Source: Streptomyces spinoverrucosus
Lineage (GTDB): Bacteria > Actinomycetota > Actinomycetes > Streptomycetales > Streptomycetaceae
Assembly (NCBI RefSeq): GCF_015712165.1
Contig: NZ_JADPZX010000001.1
Span: forward strand, 5,902,001 to 5,966,000
Length of the DNA stretch: 64,000 nucleotides
Direction of reading: 5' to 3'
Part shown: in pieces, positions 47,400 through 56,321 of the stretch
How positions within the stretch are numbered: the first letter of the stretch is position 1
How the letters are laid out: every line of letters begins with the position of its first letter
Made by a program: the position numbers and the translations under genes
The notes under the pieces: model-generated
What the model was told of the DNA's origin: nothing
Databases searched by the model: none
Seen by the model: only the letters and a program-made list of their open reading frames with translations

Positions 47400-47712
47400 G
47401 GCAGTCACGCCGGGGCGGGTCAGGCGCCCGCTGGGTCCGGTCAGGCCGGGGCGGGTCAGGCGCCGGCCGGGTCCGGTCAGGCCGGGGCGGGTCAGGCGCC
47501 GGCCGGGTCCGGTCAGGCCGGGGCGGGTCAGGCGCCGGCCGGGTCCGGTCAGGCCGGGGCGGGTCAGGCGCCCGCCGGGTCCGGTCAGGCCGGGGCGGGG
47601 TAGGGACCCGCCGGCTCCAGTCACGCCGGGGCGGGGTCAGGCCCCGCCAGGTCAGGCCGGGTCCGGTCACGCCGGGGCGGGGTCAGGCGCCCGCCGGGCC
47701 AGTCGCGCTGCG
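47400..47712. repeat. 36-bp minisatellite, about eight copies
   Basis: Units begin GGGGCGGGTCAGGCGCC and continue GGCCGGGTCCGGTCAGGCC; starts fall at 47412, 47448, 47484, 47520 and 47556 at exactly 36-bp spacing, followed by three more degenerate copies to about 47712. The middle four copies are nearly identical, implying recent slippage or unequal exchange. Because 36 is a multiple of three, frames on both strands stay open, which creates spurious repeat proteins. It lies between the TetR gene and a small zinc-finger-like gene. Confidence 0.9.
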
Positions 47713-47717
47713 GCCGG

Positions 47718-47924
47718 TCAGGCCCCCGTCGGGTCCACCGTCGCCTGGTGCGCCTCCGCCAGGTGCTCCTCCGCCTTCAGCCACGGCAGGAACTGCGCAC
47801 CCCGCCGCCAGCCGCACGTGTCGCATCTGATCGTGCGCTGCACGCCGGTGCGCTGGACGCGGACCACGTGTTCGCGCCCGTGCTGATCCCACCGGCTGAC
47901 CTTGCTCGTGTCGATCTGCGGCAT
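47718..47924 (-). CDS. Small zinc-finger-like protein
   Basis: 68 residues from ATG 47924 (MPQIDTSKVSRWDQHG). It has CDTCGW, then 17-18 residues later H-L-A-E-A-H, giving a C2H2-like metal site. The frame stays open further upstream to GTG 48012 and would add a Cys-rich hydrophobic segment (LLMLILLHTPCCAKRQPGCA); that extension may be a leader or chance. Function unknown. Confidence 0.6.
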   Translation of the reverse strand: MPQIDTSKVSRWDQHGREHVVRVQRTGVQRTIRCDTCGWRRGAQFLPWLKAEEHLAEAHQATVDPTGA

Positions 47925-48098
47925 GACGCCTCCAGCGTCCGTTCTCGCGCAACCGGGCTGTCTCTTCGCGCAGCAAGGAGTGTGCAGCAGGATCAACATC
48001 AACAGGGATCTCTTCACACCGAGTTGGCCAAGCTGTGCCCTCGCGTCGCCAGCTGCGGCTCCGCCGCGTGGGCGCGGCCAGCCACCCACGACCCGCAG

Positions 48099-49584
48099 TC
48101 AGGCGCGTTCAACAGCCCCCACCACCTCCCGCACCCCATCCCCCTCCAACCGCTCAGCCGTCCGCTCCGCAGTCCCCCGGGCCCACCGCGCGCTGGTCAG
48201 CACCCCGAACCCCAGCACAGCCACCCCGCACACCACGAGGATCCACCACCCCGGCCGAGCAGCCGACACGAACGCCTCCCGATACGAAGACGCCCCGATC
48301 CCCGACGCCAGCACAGCGCCCACCACAGCGACCCCCAGGGTCTGACCGAGCTGGCGGCTGGTCGAGGCGACCGCGGCCGCCACCCCCGCCTGCGCCCGCG
48401 GCATCCCCGACACCGCCGTGTTGGTGATCGGCGCGTTCACGAACCCGAAGCCCACGCCGAACAGCACGTACCCGACGAACAACCCGACATCCGACGTCTC
48501 CGCCTCGAACCCCGCGAACAGCGCCGCGCTCGTCGTCGTCGCCACCCCGGCGATCAGCAACGGCACCCGCGGGCCCCGGCTCCCCACCAGCCGCCCGGCC
48601 AGCGGCGCGCACAGAAACGTCGGCACCGCCATCGGCAGCATCCACAGCCCGGCGTGCAGCGCGTCCAGCCCCCGCACGTTCTGCGGATACAGCGTCGACA
48701 GGAACAGGAACCCGCCCAGCGCCGCGAACGAGCTGATCGCGATCACCGTCGCCCCACTGAACGGCGCCGACCGGAAGAACCGCAGATCGATCAACGGCTC
48801 GGCGCGACGCGGCTCGTACGCGAGCAGCCCCAGCAGCGCGGCCACCGCCACCACCGCGAACGGCAGCACCGTCGCGAACCCGGCGTTCGGCGCCTCGATG
48901 ATCGCGTACGTCAGCGCCCCGAACAGCGCGATCACCAGCAGCTGTCCCACCGGATCGGCCCGCCGGGCCTTCGGGGCGCGGGACTCGGGGACGTAGCGCA
49001 GCGTCAGCAGCAGCGCGGCGGCGCCCACCGGAAGGTTGACCCAGAAGATCGCCCGCCAGTTCACCGCCTCCACCAGCAGGCCGCCCACCAGCGGGCCCGC
49101 GGCCATCGAGATGCCGACGACCGCACCCCACACCCCGACCGCACGGGCACGCTCGCGGGGGTCCGTGAAGGTGTTCGTGATGATCGACATGGCGACCGGG
49201 TTGAGCTCCCCCAGTGCCTTAAGGGCCTGGGAGGTACCCCCATTCGCCACCCACCGCCTGCACCATGCGGAAGATCACCAGGGTGTTCAGGTCGGGTGCC
49301 ACCGAGCAGAGCGCCGAGCCGACGGTGAAGACGATCAGGCCCGCCATGAAGACCCGCTTGCGGCCGATCCGGTCGGCCGTGGAGCCCGCGAGCATCAGCA
49401 GGGACGCCAGGACGAGGGTGTAGGCGTCGATCGTCCACTGGAGGCCGGACGTACTGGCCCGCAGGTCGTCCTGCATCGAGGGCAGGGCCACGTTCAGGAC
49501 GGTGTTGTCGAGGCTCACGATCAGCAGGCTCATACAGCAGATCGCGAGTACGAGCAGGCGTCGGCGAGGGCTGAGCTCGGGCAT
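48099..49584 (-). pseudogene. EmrB/QacA-type MFS exporter, interrupted
   Basis: A 14-helix drug-exporter gene broken between helices 3 and 4. The first part starts at ATG 49584 (CMSLLIVSLDNTVLNVALPS, DRIGRKRVFMAGLIV, IFRMVQAVGG). The second part, in another frame, continues LNPVAMSIITNTFTDPRERA and runs to the stop at 48099 with well-conserved helices. Between them lies a ~40-bp GC-rich insertion (49206-49245). Without it the typical VQAVGGSMLNPVAM motif would be nearly restored. The remainder shows no other damage, so the loss is recent. Confidence 0.85.
49206..49245. repeat. ~40-bp repeat-like insertion in the MFS gene
   Basis: On the coding strand it reads TGGGGGTACCTCCCAGG, then CCTTAAGGCACTGGGGGAG. 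The ends (TGGGGGTACC and GGGGGAG) match the short palindromic GGGGGTACCCCC-type repeats I recall scattered in Streptomyces genomes. It contains a TAA in the new frame. Confidence 0.6.
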
Positions 49585-49613
49585 GACGTCCCTCGCACGC
49601 CGATTTCAATAGT

Positions 49614-49634
49614 GTGGCTAACTAACTAACTTTA
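49614..49634. promoter_or_regulatory. TAAC triple repeat in the MFS/dusB intergenic region
   Basis: GGCTAACTAACTAACTTTACC contains three tandem TAAC words (GTTAGTTAG on the other strand) about 35 bp upstream of both divergent starts. Such motifs are typical of TetR/MarR operators for drug exporters; no regulator gene is adjacent. Confidence 0.45.
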
Positions 49635-49668
49635 CCGTCCCATTGCCTTCGCACGGCACAATGGGGGA

Positions 49669-50802
49669 ATGCCCACGCCCCTGCAGATCGGTCCGCACAC
49701 CGTCCAGCCGCCCGTCGTCCTGGCCCCCATGGCCGGGATCACCAACGCGCCCTTCCGCACCCTGTGCCGGGAGTTCAGCGGTGGCAAGGGCCTGTTCGTG
49801 AGCGAGATGATCACGACCCGGGCGCTGGTCGAGCGCAACGAGAAGACGATGCAGCTGGTCCACTTCGACGCGACCGAGAAGCCGCGTTCGATCCAGCTGT
49901 ACGGCGTGGACCCGGCGACCGTCGGCAAGGCCGTCCGCATGATCGCGGAGGAGGACCTGGCCGACCACATCGACCTGAACTTCGGCTGCCCGGTGCCCAA
50001 GGTGACCCGCAAGGGCGGCGGCTCCGCGCTGCCGTACAAGCGGCACCTGCTGCGCGCGATCCTCCGGGAAGCGGTCACCGGGGCCGGGGACCTGCCCGTC
50101 ACCATGAAGATGCGCAAGGGCATCGACGACGACCACATCACCTACCTCGACGCCGGCCGGATCGCCGTCGAGGAGGGCGTCACCGCCATCGCCCTGCACG
50201 GCCGTACCGCCGCCCAGCACTACGGCGGCACCGCCGACTGGGACGCCATCGCCCGGCTGAAGGAGCATGTGCCGGAGATCCCCGTGCTCGGCAACGGCGA
50301 CATCTGGTCGGCCGAGGACGCGGTGCGGATGGTGAAGGAGACCGGCTGCGACGGGGTCGTGGTCGGGCGCGGCTGCCTGGGGCGGCCGTGGCTGTTCGCC
50401 GATCTGGTGGCCGCCTTCGAGGGGCGTGACCAGGACATCGCACGGCCCACCCTCCGCGAGGTCGCCGACGTCATGGTCCGGCACGCCACCCTGCTCGGTG
50501 AGTGGATCGGCGACGAGTCGCGCGGTGTCATCGACTTCCGCAAGCACGTCGCCTGGTATCTGAAGGGCTTCGCCGTCGGCTCCGAGATGCGCAAGCGGCT
50601 CGCTATCACGTCCTCGCTCGAAGAACTCCGCGCCGGACTGGACGAGCTGGACCTCGACCAGCCCTGGCCGGCCGGCGCCGACGGGCCCCGCGGCCGGACG
50701 TCCGGCAACAACCGGGTCGTCCTGCCGGACGGCTGGCTGAAGGACCCCTACGACTGCGCGGGCATCAGCGAGGACGCCGAGCTGGACACCTCCGGCGGCT
50801 GA
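49669..50802 (+). CDS. dusB: tRNA-dihydrouridine synthase
   Basis: 377 residues, FMN-dependent TIM barrel that reduces uridines in tRNA D-loops. Motifs: LAPMAGITNAPFRTLCREFS, the catalytic Cys in LNFGCPVPKVTRKGGGSALP, MKMRKGIDDDH, ALHGRTAAQHYGG, and the phosphate-binding VLGNGDIW ... DGVVVGRGCLGRPW. The C-terminal helical tRNA-binding domain is complete. Its TGA abuts the TCA (stop complement) of the convergent sulfatase, forming TGATCA. Confidence 0.93.
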   Translation: MPTPLQIGPHTVQPPVVLAPMAGITNAPFRTLCREFSGGKGLFVSEMITTRALVERNEKTMQLVHFDATEKPRSIQLYGVDPATVGKAVRMIAEEDLADHIDLNFGCPVPKVTRKGGGSALPYKRHLLRAILREAVTGAGDLPVTMKMRKGIDDDHITYLDAGRIAVEEGVTAIALHGRTAAQHYGGTADWDAIARLKEHVPEIPVLGNGDIWSAEDAVRMVKETGCDGVVVGRGCLGRPWLFADLVAAFEGRDQDIARPTLREVADVMVRHATLLGEWIGDESRGVIDFRKHVAWYLKGFAVGSEMRKRLAITSSLEELRAGLDELDLDQPWPAGADGPRGRTSGNNRVVLPDGWLKDPYDCAGISEDAELDTSGG

Positions 50803-52542
50803 TCAGCCGGTCTTTCCCGACGGCGTCGAGCCATATGCCGTCAGGAAGCGGTCCCGGAAGTCGCTCATCTTCCACACCGGCGCGTCCTGCGCCGGCCGCA
50901 GCCCGTCCGACCAGCCCCAGCCGGCGATCCTGTCCAGCACCTTCGGGTCCTTGGCGACGATCGACACCGGCACGTCCCGGCCGGCGTCGTAGCCGCTGAC
51001 CCGGACGATGGGCTGGTGGTCGCCGAGGAAGACGAGGACGGTGTCCTCGGTGCCGTAGCGCTGAAGCCACTGGGTGAGGCTGGTCACGGAGTACTCGACG
51101 GACTTGCCGTACTCCTGCTTCGAGCGGGTGCTGTCGGCGATGATGTCCGCCGGATTCGTGCCCGCCTTCTGGATGGGGCCGAAGAGCGAGCCGTCGCCGA
51201 GGTCCTCCCAGTCGACCATTTTCGGCAGCGGCGACCACGGCTGGTGACTGGACGTCAGGATGACCTCCGCCATCAGCGGCTTGTCGCGCTTCTTGCCGTG
51301 CACCAGCCGCTGGAACGCCTCCAGCGTGTACTGGTCCGGCATCGTCGACCAGCTGAACTTCGGGCCCTTGTAGCCGAGTTCGAAGGCGTCGTACACATCG
51401 TCCAACCCGTAGAACTCCGCCTCCGGCCAGCCCTTCTGCACCCCCGGCATGATCCCGACGGTCTGCCAGGCACCGGTCTTCTGGAACGCCTTGGTGAGGG
51501 TGAGGTGGTCCCCGGAGGTGACGGTCGCGTAGCGCTGCTGGCTGTCGATCCACAGTCCGGACAGGAACGTGGAGTGCCCGAGCCAGCTGCTGCCCCCGAA
51601 GGTCGCGGAGGTCAGCCAGCCGCTCTTCGCGGCGAAACCCGCCTTGGTCAGCGCATCGGTGCTGGTGTCGAGGGTCCGGCGGACGCCGGGTGAGATCAGC
51701 GGATCCTCGATGGCCTTGCGGCCGTAGGACTCGATGAAGGTGAAGATGACGTCCTTGCCGCGCAGATCCGGTACGAGCTGCTCGCCGGGGGTGGCGGCGA
51801 ACGCGTCCGTCCGCGCCTCCCGGGCGAACGCCGCCTCGTCCCGCAGCGTCGCCTGCACCCGCTCCGCCCGGCCCTCCGTCAGCGCCGCCGCGTTGTCGGC
51901 CGCGATCGGCAGACCGGCGAACTGCAGGCCCAGCGCGTACGTCAGCGTCCATACGACGCCGGCGGCGAGCGTCGACCGGACGGCGACCGTGCGATGCCGG
52001 ACGAGTACGTTGCTCAGCCGGACCGTCGCCAGCGTCATCAGCGCGCACACGAGGACGACGAGGGCGACGGCGCCGATCGCGAGCGCGACGGCCCCGGCCC
52101 TGCCCATCGCGTCCTCCATGTACGACTGGGCGTCGTCGAGCAGGCCCCAGTCGAGGATGAGGTTGAAGCCCCGGCCGAGGTATTCGTTGAAGCCGATGTC
52201 GAGCAGGTTCAGCGCGGTCAGCACGGCGAGCCCGAGTCCGGCGACGACGGCCGCCACCAGCCGGGGGCGGCGCGGCAGCACCAGCAGCAGGGCGGCGCTG
52301 ATGATCGCCTCCACCGGGATGCGGAGGAACGTGCCCGGGCCGAGGGTCTCCAGGGTGTTGGGCATCAGCAGCGCGATCAGGACCAGGGCCGCGGACAGGC
52401 CGGTGGCGGTGCGGCCCAGGACGCGGGTGGCGGTGGGGTGGGCGGCGCGCCAGCGGGTGAGGCGGCCTGCGGGGGCCGGGGGCTCGGTGTCGTCCGGTGC
52501 GTCATCGGTCGTGTGCCGTGGTTGACGCGTGAAGACAGCCAC
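50803..52542 (-). CDS. LTA-synthase-like sulfatase-fold phosphotransferase
   Basis: 579 residues from GTG 52542 (GGAGGG upstream). The N-terminal ~250 residues hold about five membrane helices; the C-terminal extracellular domain is of the alkaline-phosphatase/sulfatase type: FTFIESYGRKA (first metal site), FGGSSWLGHSTFLSG with the candidate nucleophile Thr/Ser, MAEVILTSSHQPW and VFLGDHQPI (metal ligands). Relatives transfer glycerol-phosphate or phosphoethanolamine to cell-surface polymers. In actinobacteria the acceptor is unknown; a teichoic- or glycolipid-modifying role is plausible. Confidence 0.8.
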   Translation of the reverse strand: MAVFTRQPRHTTDDAPDDTEPPAPAGRLTRWRAAHPTATRVLGRTATGLSAALVLIALLMPNTLETLGPGTFLRIPVEAIISAALLLVLPRRPRLVAAVVAGLGLAVLTALNLLDIGFNEYLGRGFNLILDWGLLDDAQSYMEDAMGRAGAVALAIGAVALVVLVCALMTLATVRLSNVLVRHRTVAVRSTLAAGVVWTLTYALGLQFAGLPIAADNAAALTEGRAERVQATLRDEAAFAREARTDAFAATPGEQLVPDLRGKDVIFTFIESYGRKAIEDPLISPGVRRTLDTSTDALTKAGFAAKSGWLTSATFGGSSWLGHSTFLSGLWIDSQQRYATVTSGDHLTLTKAFQKTGAWQTVGIMPGVQKGWPEAEFYGLDDVYDAFELGYKGPKFSWSTMPDQYTLEAFQRLVHGKKRDKPLMAEVILTSSHQPWSPLPKMVDWEDLGDGSLFGPIQKAGTNPADIIADSTRSKQEYGKSVEYSVTSLTQWLQRYGTEDTVLVFLGDHQPIVRVSGYDAGRDVPVSIVAKDPKVLDRIAGWGWSDGLRPAQDAPVWKMSDFRDRFLTAYGSTPSGKTG

Positions 52543-52656
52543 CCGAAGGTCCCTCCGTACGAAAGCGCGGTGCGGCGGCGGACCCGGCGTGGGGGAACGG
52601 GTCCGCCGTCCTCTCGTACGGCCCGCCGCCCCACTCCGTTCACCACCAAGGGAAAC

Positions 52657-54594
52657 TCACGCGCCGCCGACCGCCGTCAGCAGCGCCAGCGGTGCCGCCG
52701 CCGACCGTGACTCCCGTACACACGCGTGCGGATACGGCACCGGCTCGGCGTGCGTGTCCCGGCCGTACCCGGCGAGCACCTCCGGCAGCCGGTGCCCGGT
52801 CGCGGTCGCCGCGTCGACCAGCGCGTGGGCGACCGTACGGGCCTCGTCGTGCAGACCGTAGCGGGCCAGGCCGAGGGTGATCAGCGCGTTGTCGTGCGGC
52901 CAGACCGAGCCGCGGTGGTACGACAGCGGGTGGTACGCCGGCTGCCCGGCCGCCAGTGTGCGCACGCCCCAGCCGGAGAAGAAGTCGGGTTCCAGGAGCC
53001 GCCGGCCGACGACCTCGCCGTACTCCTTGTCGAGCAGCCCGGACCACAGCAGATGCCCGGCGTCCGAGGCCAGCGCGTCCAGCGGGCGGCCGTCGCCGTC
53101 CAGCGCGAGGGCGGGGAAGGACCGGTCCGGCATCCAGAAGTCCCGCTGGAAACGGTCGCGCAGATCACCGGCCGCCTGCTCCAGCAGCGCCGCGTACGTC
53201 TTGTCGTCCCACACCGTGCGGGCCAGCCATGCCGTGCGGCGCAGCGCGTCGTACGCGTAGCCCTGGGCGCCCGCGGCCATCACCGGGCCGGTCGGGCGGG
53301 TGCCGTCGGCGGAGCAGATGGCGCCGGGGGAGTCCTTCCAGTTCTGGTTGGCGAGGCCGCCCTGGTCGGCGCGGTAGACCAGGTAGCCGCGCGAGGTCAG
53401 CCCGCCGTGGTCCAGCATCCAGCCGACCGCCGCGCGGGCGTGCGGCTCCAGGCGGCGGGCGAGGCCGGTGTCCCCGGTCTGTTCGACGTACGCCCCCAGG
53501 AGGACCAGGAACAGCGGGGTGGCGTCGACCGAGCCGTAGTAACGCCCGTACGGCACCTGCCCGAAGTGGGCCAGCTCGCCGTGCCGCACCTCGTGCACGA
53601 TCTTGCCGGGCTGCGCGACCGAGCCGGTTTTCGTGCCGGTCGCCTGGGTGGCGGCGAGGGCGGGGAGGGTGGCGGCGGCGAGCTGCGGGTGATAAGGGAG
53701 GGCGAAGAGGGAGGTCAGGAGGGCGTCGCGGCCCAGCAGGGTCAGGAACCAGGGCGCTCCGGCGGCCGGGACGCGCAGCTCCTCGCCGTCCGGGCCGGTG
53801 GCCGGCACCTGGAGCGCGGCGAGGTCGGCGAGGCCCCGCGCGCAGGCCGCCGCCAGCTCCGGCCAGCCGGTCGGGAAGGCGACGCCCTCCACGAACCTGC
53901 CCTCCATGGAGAGGAGTTGCTCGTTGACGGCGTCGGGGGAGCGGGGCACGCGCAGCGCGCGCCGCTCGCCGTGCGGGCGGGCGATGACACGGAGGGTCAG
54001 TTCGGCCGTGTCGTGCGGTTCCAGATCGAGGGCCCATACGAGGCGGCGGGCGCCGGTGCCGGTCTCCTCCACGGCGTCCGGGGCGGGGTCGGCGGTCACC
54101 GTCGTCCGGGACCGCCACTCCCCCCGCTGGTAGGTGAACTCCACACCGTCCTCGACGACCTGGCGGGAGCGGACCGCGCCGGTCTTGGCGTACGTGCGGT
54201 GGTCGGAGCGCAGCTCGAACTGGTCGGTGAAGTCGGCGTCGACGGTGAGCGCGAGGCGGACCGTGACCGGCACCGGGCGGTTGCTGGTGACGCGCAGCAG
54301 CTCAACGAACGAGCTGTCCCCGACGGCCTGTTCGCGGAAGATCGCGTACGCCGAGGGCTCCTGCCGGCCGCCGCGCGGGACGAGAACACAGCGGGCGGTG
54401 TCGCCGTCGGCGACGGGGCTCAAGGCCTCGGGCACGGCCCCGTCGACGGTGAGCTGCCAGCGGCTCAGATGCCGGGCGTCGCGTACGAACAGGCCGTCCG
54501 GTGAGCTGCCGCCCCGCACGCCGCTGATGTCCCCGCCGTCGCCGACGGCGGCGAACGTCCCGCCGTGCACGAGCAGATGATGCCGGTCCGTCAT
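52657..54594 (-). CDS. Glycogen-debranching-enzyme-like glycosidase
   Basis: 645 residues from ATG 54594 (MTDRHHLLVHGGTFAAVGDG). An N-terminal GDE_N_bis beta domain (GLFVRDARHLSRWQLTVDGA) is followed by an (alpha/alpha)6 barrel with APWFLTLLGRDALLTSLFAL, QNWKDSPGAICSADG and YHRGSVWPHDNALI, the amylo-alpha-1,6-glucosidase-type catalytic segments with acidic residues. No signal peptide, so cytoplasmic. It overlaps the preceding GH gene stop by four bases, indicating a joint pathway on glucans or small glucosides. Confidence 0.85.
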   Translation of the reverse strand: MTDRHHLLVHGGTFAAVGDGGDISGVRGGSSPDGLFVRDARHLSRWQLTVDGAVPEALSPVADGDTARCVLVPRGGRQEPSAYAIFREQAVGDSSFVELLRVTSNRPVPVTVRLALTVDADFTDQFELRSDHRTYAKTGAVRSRQVVEDGVEFTYQRGEWRSRTTVTADPAPDAVEETGTGARRLVWALDLEPHDTAELTLRVIARPHGERRALRVPRSPDAVNEQLLSMEGRFVEGVAFPTGWPELAAACARGLADLAALQVPATGPDGEELRVPAAGAPWFLTLLGRDALLTSLFALPYHPQLAAATLPALAATQATGTKTGSVAQPGKIVHEVRHGELAHFGQVPYGRYYGSVDATPLFLVLLGAYVEQTGDTGLARRLEPHARAAVGWMLDHGGLTSRGYLVYRADQGGLANQNWKDSPGAICSADGTRPTGPVMAAGAQGYAYDALRRTAWLARTVWDDKTYAALLEQAAGDLRDRFQRDFWMPDRSFPALALDGDGRPLDALASDAGHLLWSGLLDKEYGEVVGRRLLEPDFFSGWGVRTLAAGQPAYHPLSYHRGSVWPHDNALITLGLARYGLHDEARTVAHALVDAATATGHRLPEVLAGYGRDTHAEPVPYPHACVRESRSAAAPLALLTAVGGA

Positions 54595-56201
54595 CCCCGG
54601 TCCCCTCCCTTGGCTCCGTTGGCACCCTTGGCTTGAAGTAGGTCGAGCGTGAGCGCGGCGGTCCAGCTGAAGCCGGTCGCCCCGCAGGCCTCGCCGGTGT
54701 GCGGGTCCACGTACTCCGCGAACCCGGAGGCGTCGGCGGTGTCGATCATCGCGTCGCGCAGGGCGTCGGCCCGCTCGGTCGCGCCGTGCACCCTGAGCCC
54801 GCGCTCCACCAGCCAGCCCGTGTTGAACCACGCGGGCCCACGCCAGTACCGGTGCGGGTCGAAGGCCTCACCGAGCAGGTCGTAACTGGGCACGAGGCGG
54901 GCCCCGAAGTGCGGCCCGTCGAGCGTGCGCACGAGTGCGGCGGCGATGCCGCGGGGGAGGGCGGGCAGGAGCAGGGGGATGAGACCGGAGACACTGCGCT
55001 CGGGGATCACTTCGCCGCCGCGCAGGTCCCGGCATTCGCTGCCGTGCGGGTCTCGGCATTCGCCGCGCGGGTGCTGGCACTCGTGGCTGTGCGGGTCTCG
55101 GCGTTCGCCGCCGCGCGGGTCTCGGCATTCGCCGCGCGGGTGCTGGCACTCGTGGCTGTGCGGGTCTCGGCGTTCGCCGCCGCGCAGGTCCCGGCATTCG
55201 CCGCGCCGGTCCTGGTACTTGCCGCGCAGGCCCCGGCACTCGCCGCCCCGCAAGTCCCGGCAGAGGAACATCCCCGCTTCCGGATCCCACAGCCGTTCGA
55301 TCAGCACCCCGGTCAGCCGCTCCGCGCGTGCGTGCCGGGCCGTGCCCGTCGCGCCGAGCTCCCGTGCGATCCGCGCCAGCGCGTGCTCCGAGGCGATCAG
55401 CAGGGCGTTGAACGCCGGGTCCTCCACCGCGAAGTCGCCCGGCCCGTCGGCGTATCCCCGCTCCCGGTAGTCCGTCGCCAGCCGCACATACCGCCCGTAG
55501 TCCAGATCCGTCGGCCGGTCCTCGGGTGCGCCGTGGTCGAGGTCGGCGCGGCGGAAGGAGCGGGCCGGGGCCGGGGTGACGCGGGCGAGCGGGGCGTCCC
55601 AGCAGGGGCTGTTGTCCATGCCCTGCTCCCAGGGGTGCACCACCGACGCGAGCCCGGCGCCGCCCAGGTCACGCCGGTGCAGCAGATAGCGGTGCCAGGC
55701 CGCCAGCCGCGGATACACCCCGGCGAGAAAGCCGCGCGCCCGCGACAGCCCCGGGTCGGCGCAGTGCACCAGCCATGCCGCCAGCGCGTGCACCGGTGGC
55801 TGCACGATGCCGGAGGTCTGTACGGTGCGCGGGGCGCCCGCAGCGCGCCCCGCGGTCGAGGAGCGCCAGAAGTCGGGGCTCGGGAAGTACGCGTCCAGGG
55901 GCACGGAGGGGTTGAAGACGATGTGCGGGATCCGCCCGTCGCCCCACTGCGCGGCCAGCAGCGTCTCCAGCTCCGTCTGTGCCCGTAACGGCGACACGTG
56001 CCGCAGCCCGATCGCGATGAACCCCGAGTCCCAGGACCACTGGTGCGGATACAGCCCGCGCGAGGGCACGGTCGACGTTCCGGTCCAGTTGCCCGCCAGT
56101 ACGCGCTCGGCCCTGAGGTGCGGTGACTGGGGCTCCGCGCCGGGATCGTATGCGATCGCGCGCTGGGTCGGCCGGTCGGTGACTTGGGCGATGCGATCCA
56201 C
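54591..56201 (-). CDS. (alpha/alpha)6-barrel glycosidase with an octapeptide-repeat insert
   Basis: 536 residues from GTG 56201. GLYPHQWSWDSGFIAIGLRH is the hallmark of MGH1/GH63-like glucosidases (trehalase fold), followed by SVVHPWEQGMDNSPCWD and the late YWRGPAWFNTGWLVERGLRV. Relatives act on glucosylglycerate, mannosylglycerate or alpha-glucans. Between residues ~312 and ~396 the fold is interrupted by Cys/Arg-rich tandem repeats that have no counterpart in the family. The gene is divergent from the ROK regulator and coupled to the debranching-type gene. Whether the insert is tolerated is unknown; no frameshift is seen. Confidence 0.8.
   Translation of the reverse strand: MDRIAQVTDRPTQRAIAYDPGAEPQSPHLRAERVLAGNWTGTSTVPSRGLYPHQWSWDSGFIAIGLRHVSPLRAQTELETLLAAQWGDGRIPHIVFNPSVPLDAYFPSPDFWRSSTAGRAAGAPRTVQTSGIVQPPVHALAAWLVHCADPGLSRARGFLAGVYPRLAAWHRYLLHRRDLGGAGLASVVHPWEQGMDNSPCWDAPLARVTPAPARSFRRADLDHGAPEDRPTDLDYGRYVRLATDYRERGYADGPGDFAVEDPAFNALLIASEHALARIARELGATGTARHARAERLTGVLIERLWDPEAGMFLCRDLRGGECRGLRGKYQDRRGECRDLRGGERRDPHSHECQHPRGECRDPRGGERRDPHSHECQHPRGECRDPHGSECRDLRGGEVIPERSVSGLIPLLLPALPRGIAAALVRTLDGPHFGARLVPSYDLLGEAFDPHRYWRGPAWFNTGWLVERGLRVHGATERADALRDAMIDTADASGFAEYVDPHTGEACGATGFSWTAALTLDLLQAKGANGAKGGDRG
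55010..55265 (-). repeat. In-frame 21-24-nt repeat array inside the glycosidase
   Basis: About eleven units encode variants of E-C-R-D-L/P-R-G-G: ECRDLRGG, ECRGLRGK, ERRDPHSH, ECQHPRG and ECRDPHGS. A longer block of roughly 69 bp (ECRD...HSHECQHPRG) is repeated twice almost identically (near 55055-55125 and 55125-55195). Frame is preserved throughout. On the plus strand the same DNA reads Ala/Val-rich repeats. Confidence 0.85.
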
Positions 56202-56321
56202 TCGGGGCTCCCCGAAAGACGTCCGGTCGGCCGGTTCGGCCTCGGCTACCGTAGAGTTACGTCTATTTAACACGCAAAACTCACTATGTAATGCAGGGTT
56301 GGGAAACACAAGGGGGTGCGC

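Noticed and set aside
47400..47712. CRISPR array
   Set aside because: The repeats are contiguous with no unique spacers and there are no cas genes.
47299..47886. Pro/Arg-repeat protein on the plus strand and a related one on the minus strand
   Set aside because: Produced by a 36-bp tandem repeat whose length keeps frames open; no ribosome site or conserved domain.
55010..55265. CRISPR-like repeats in the glycosidase
   Set aside because: Repeats are coding, in frame and without spacers.
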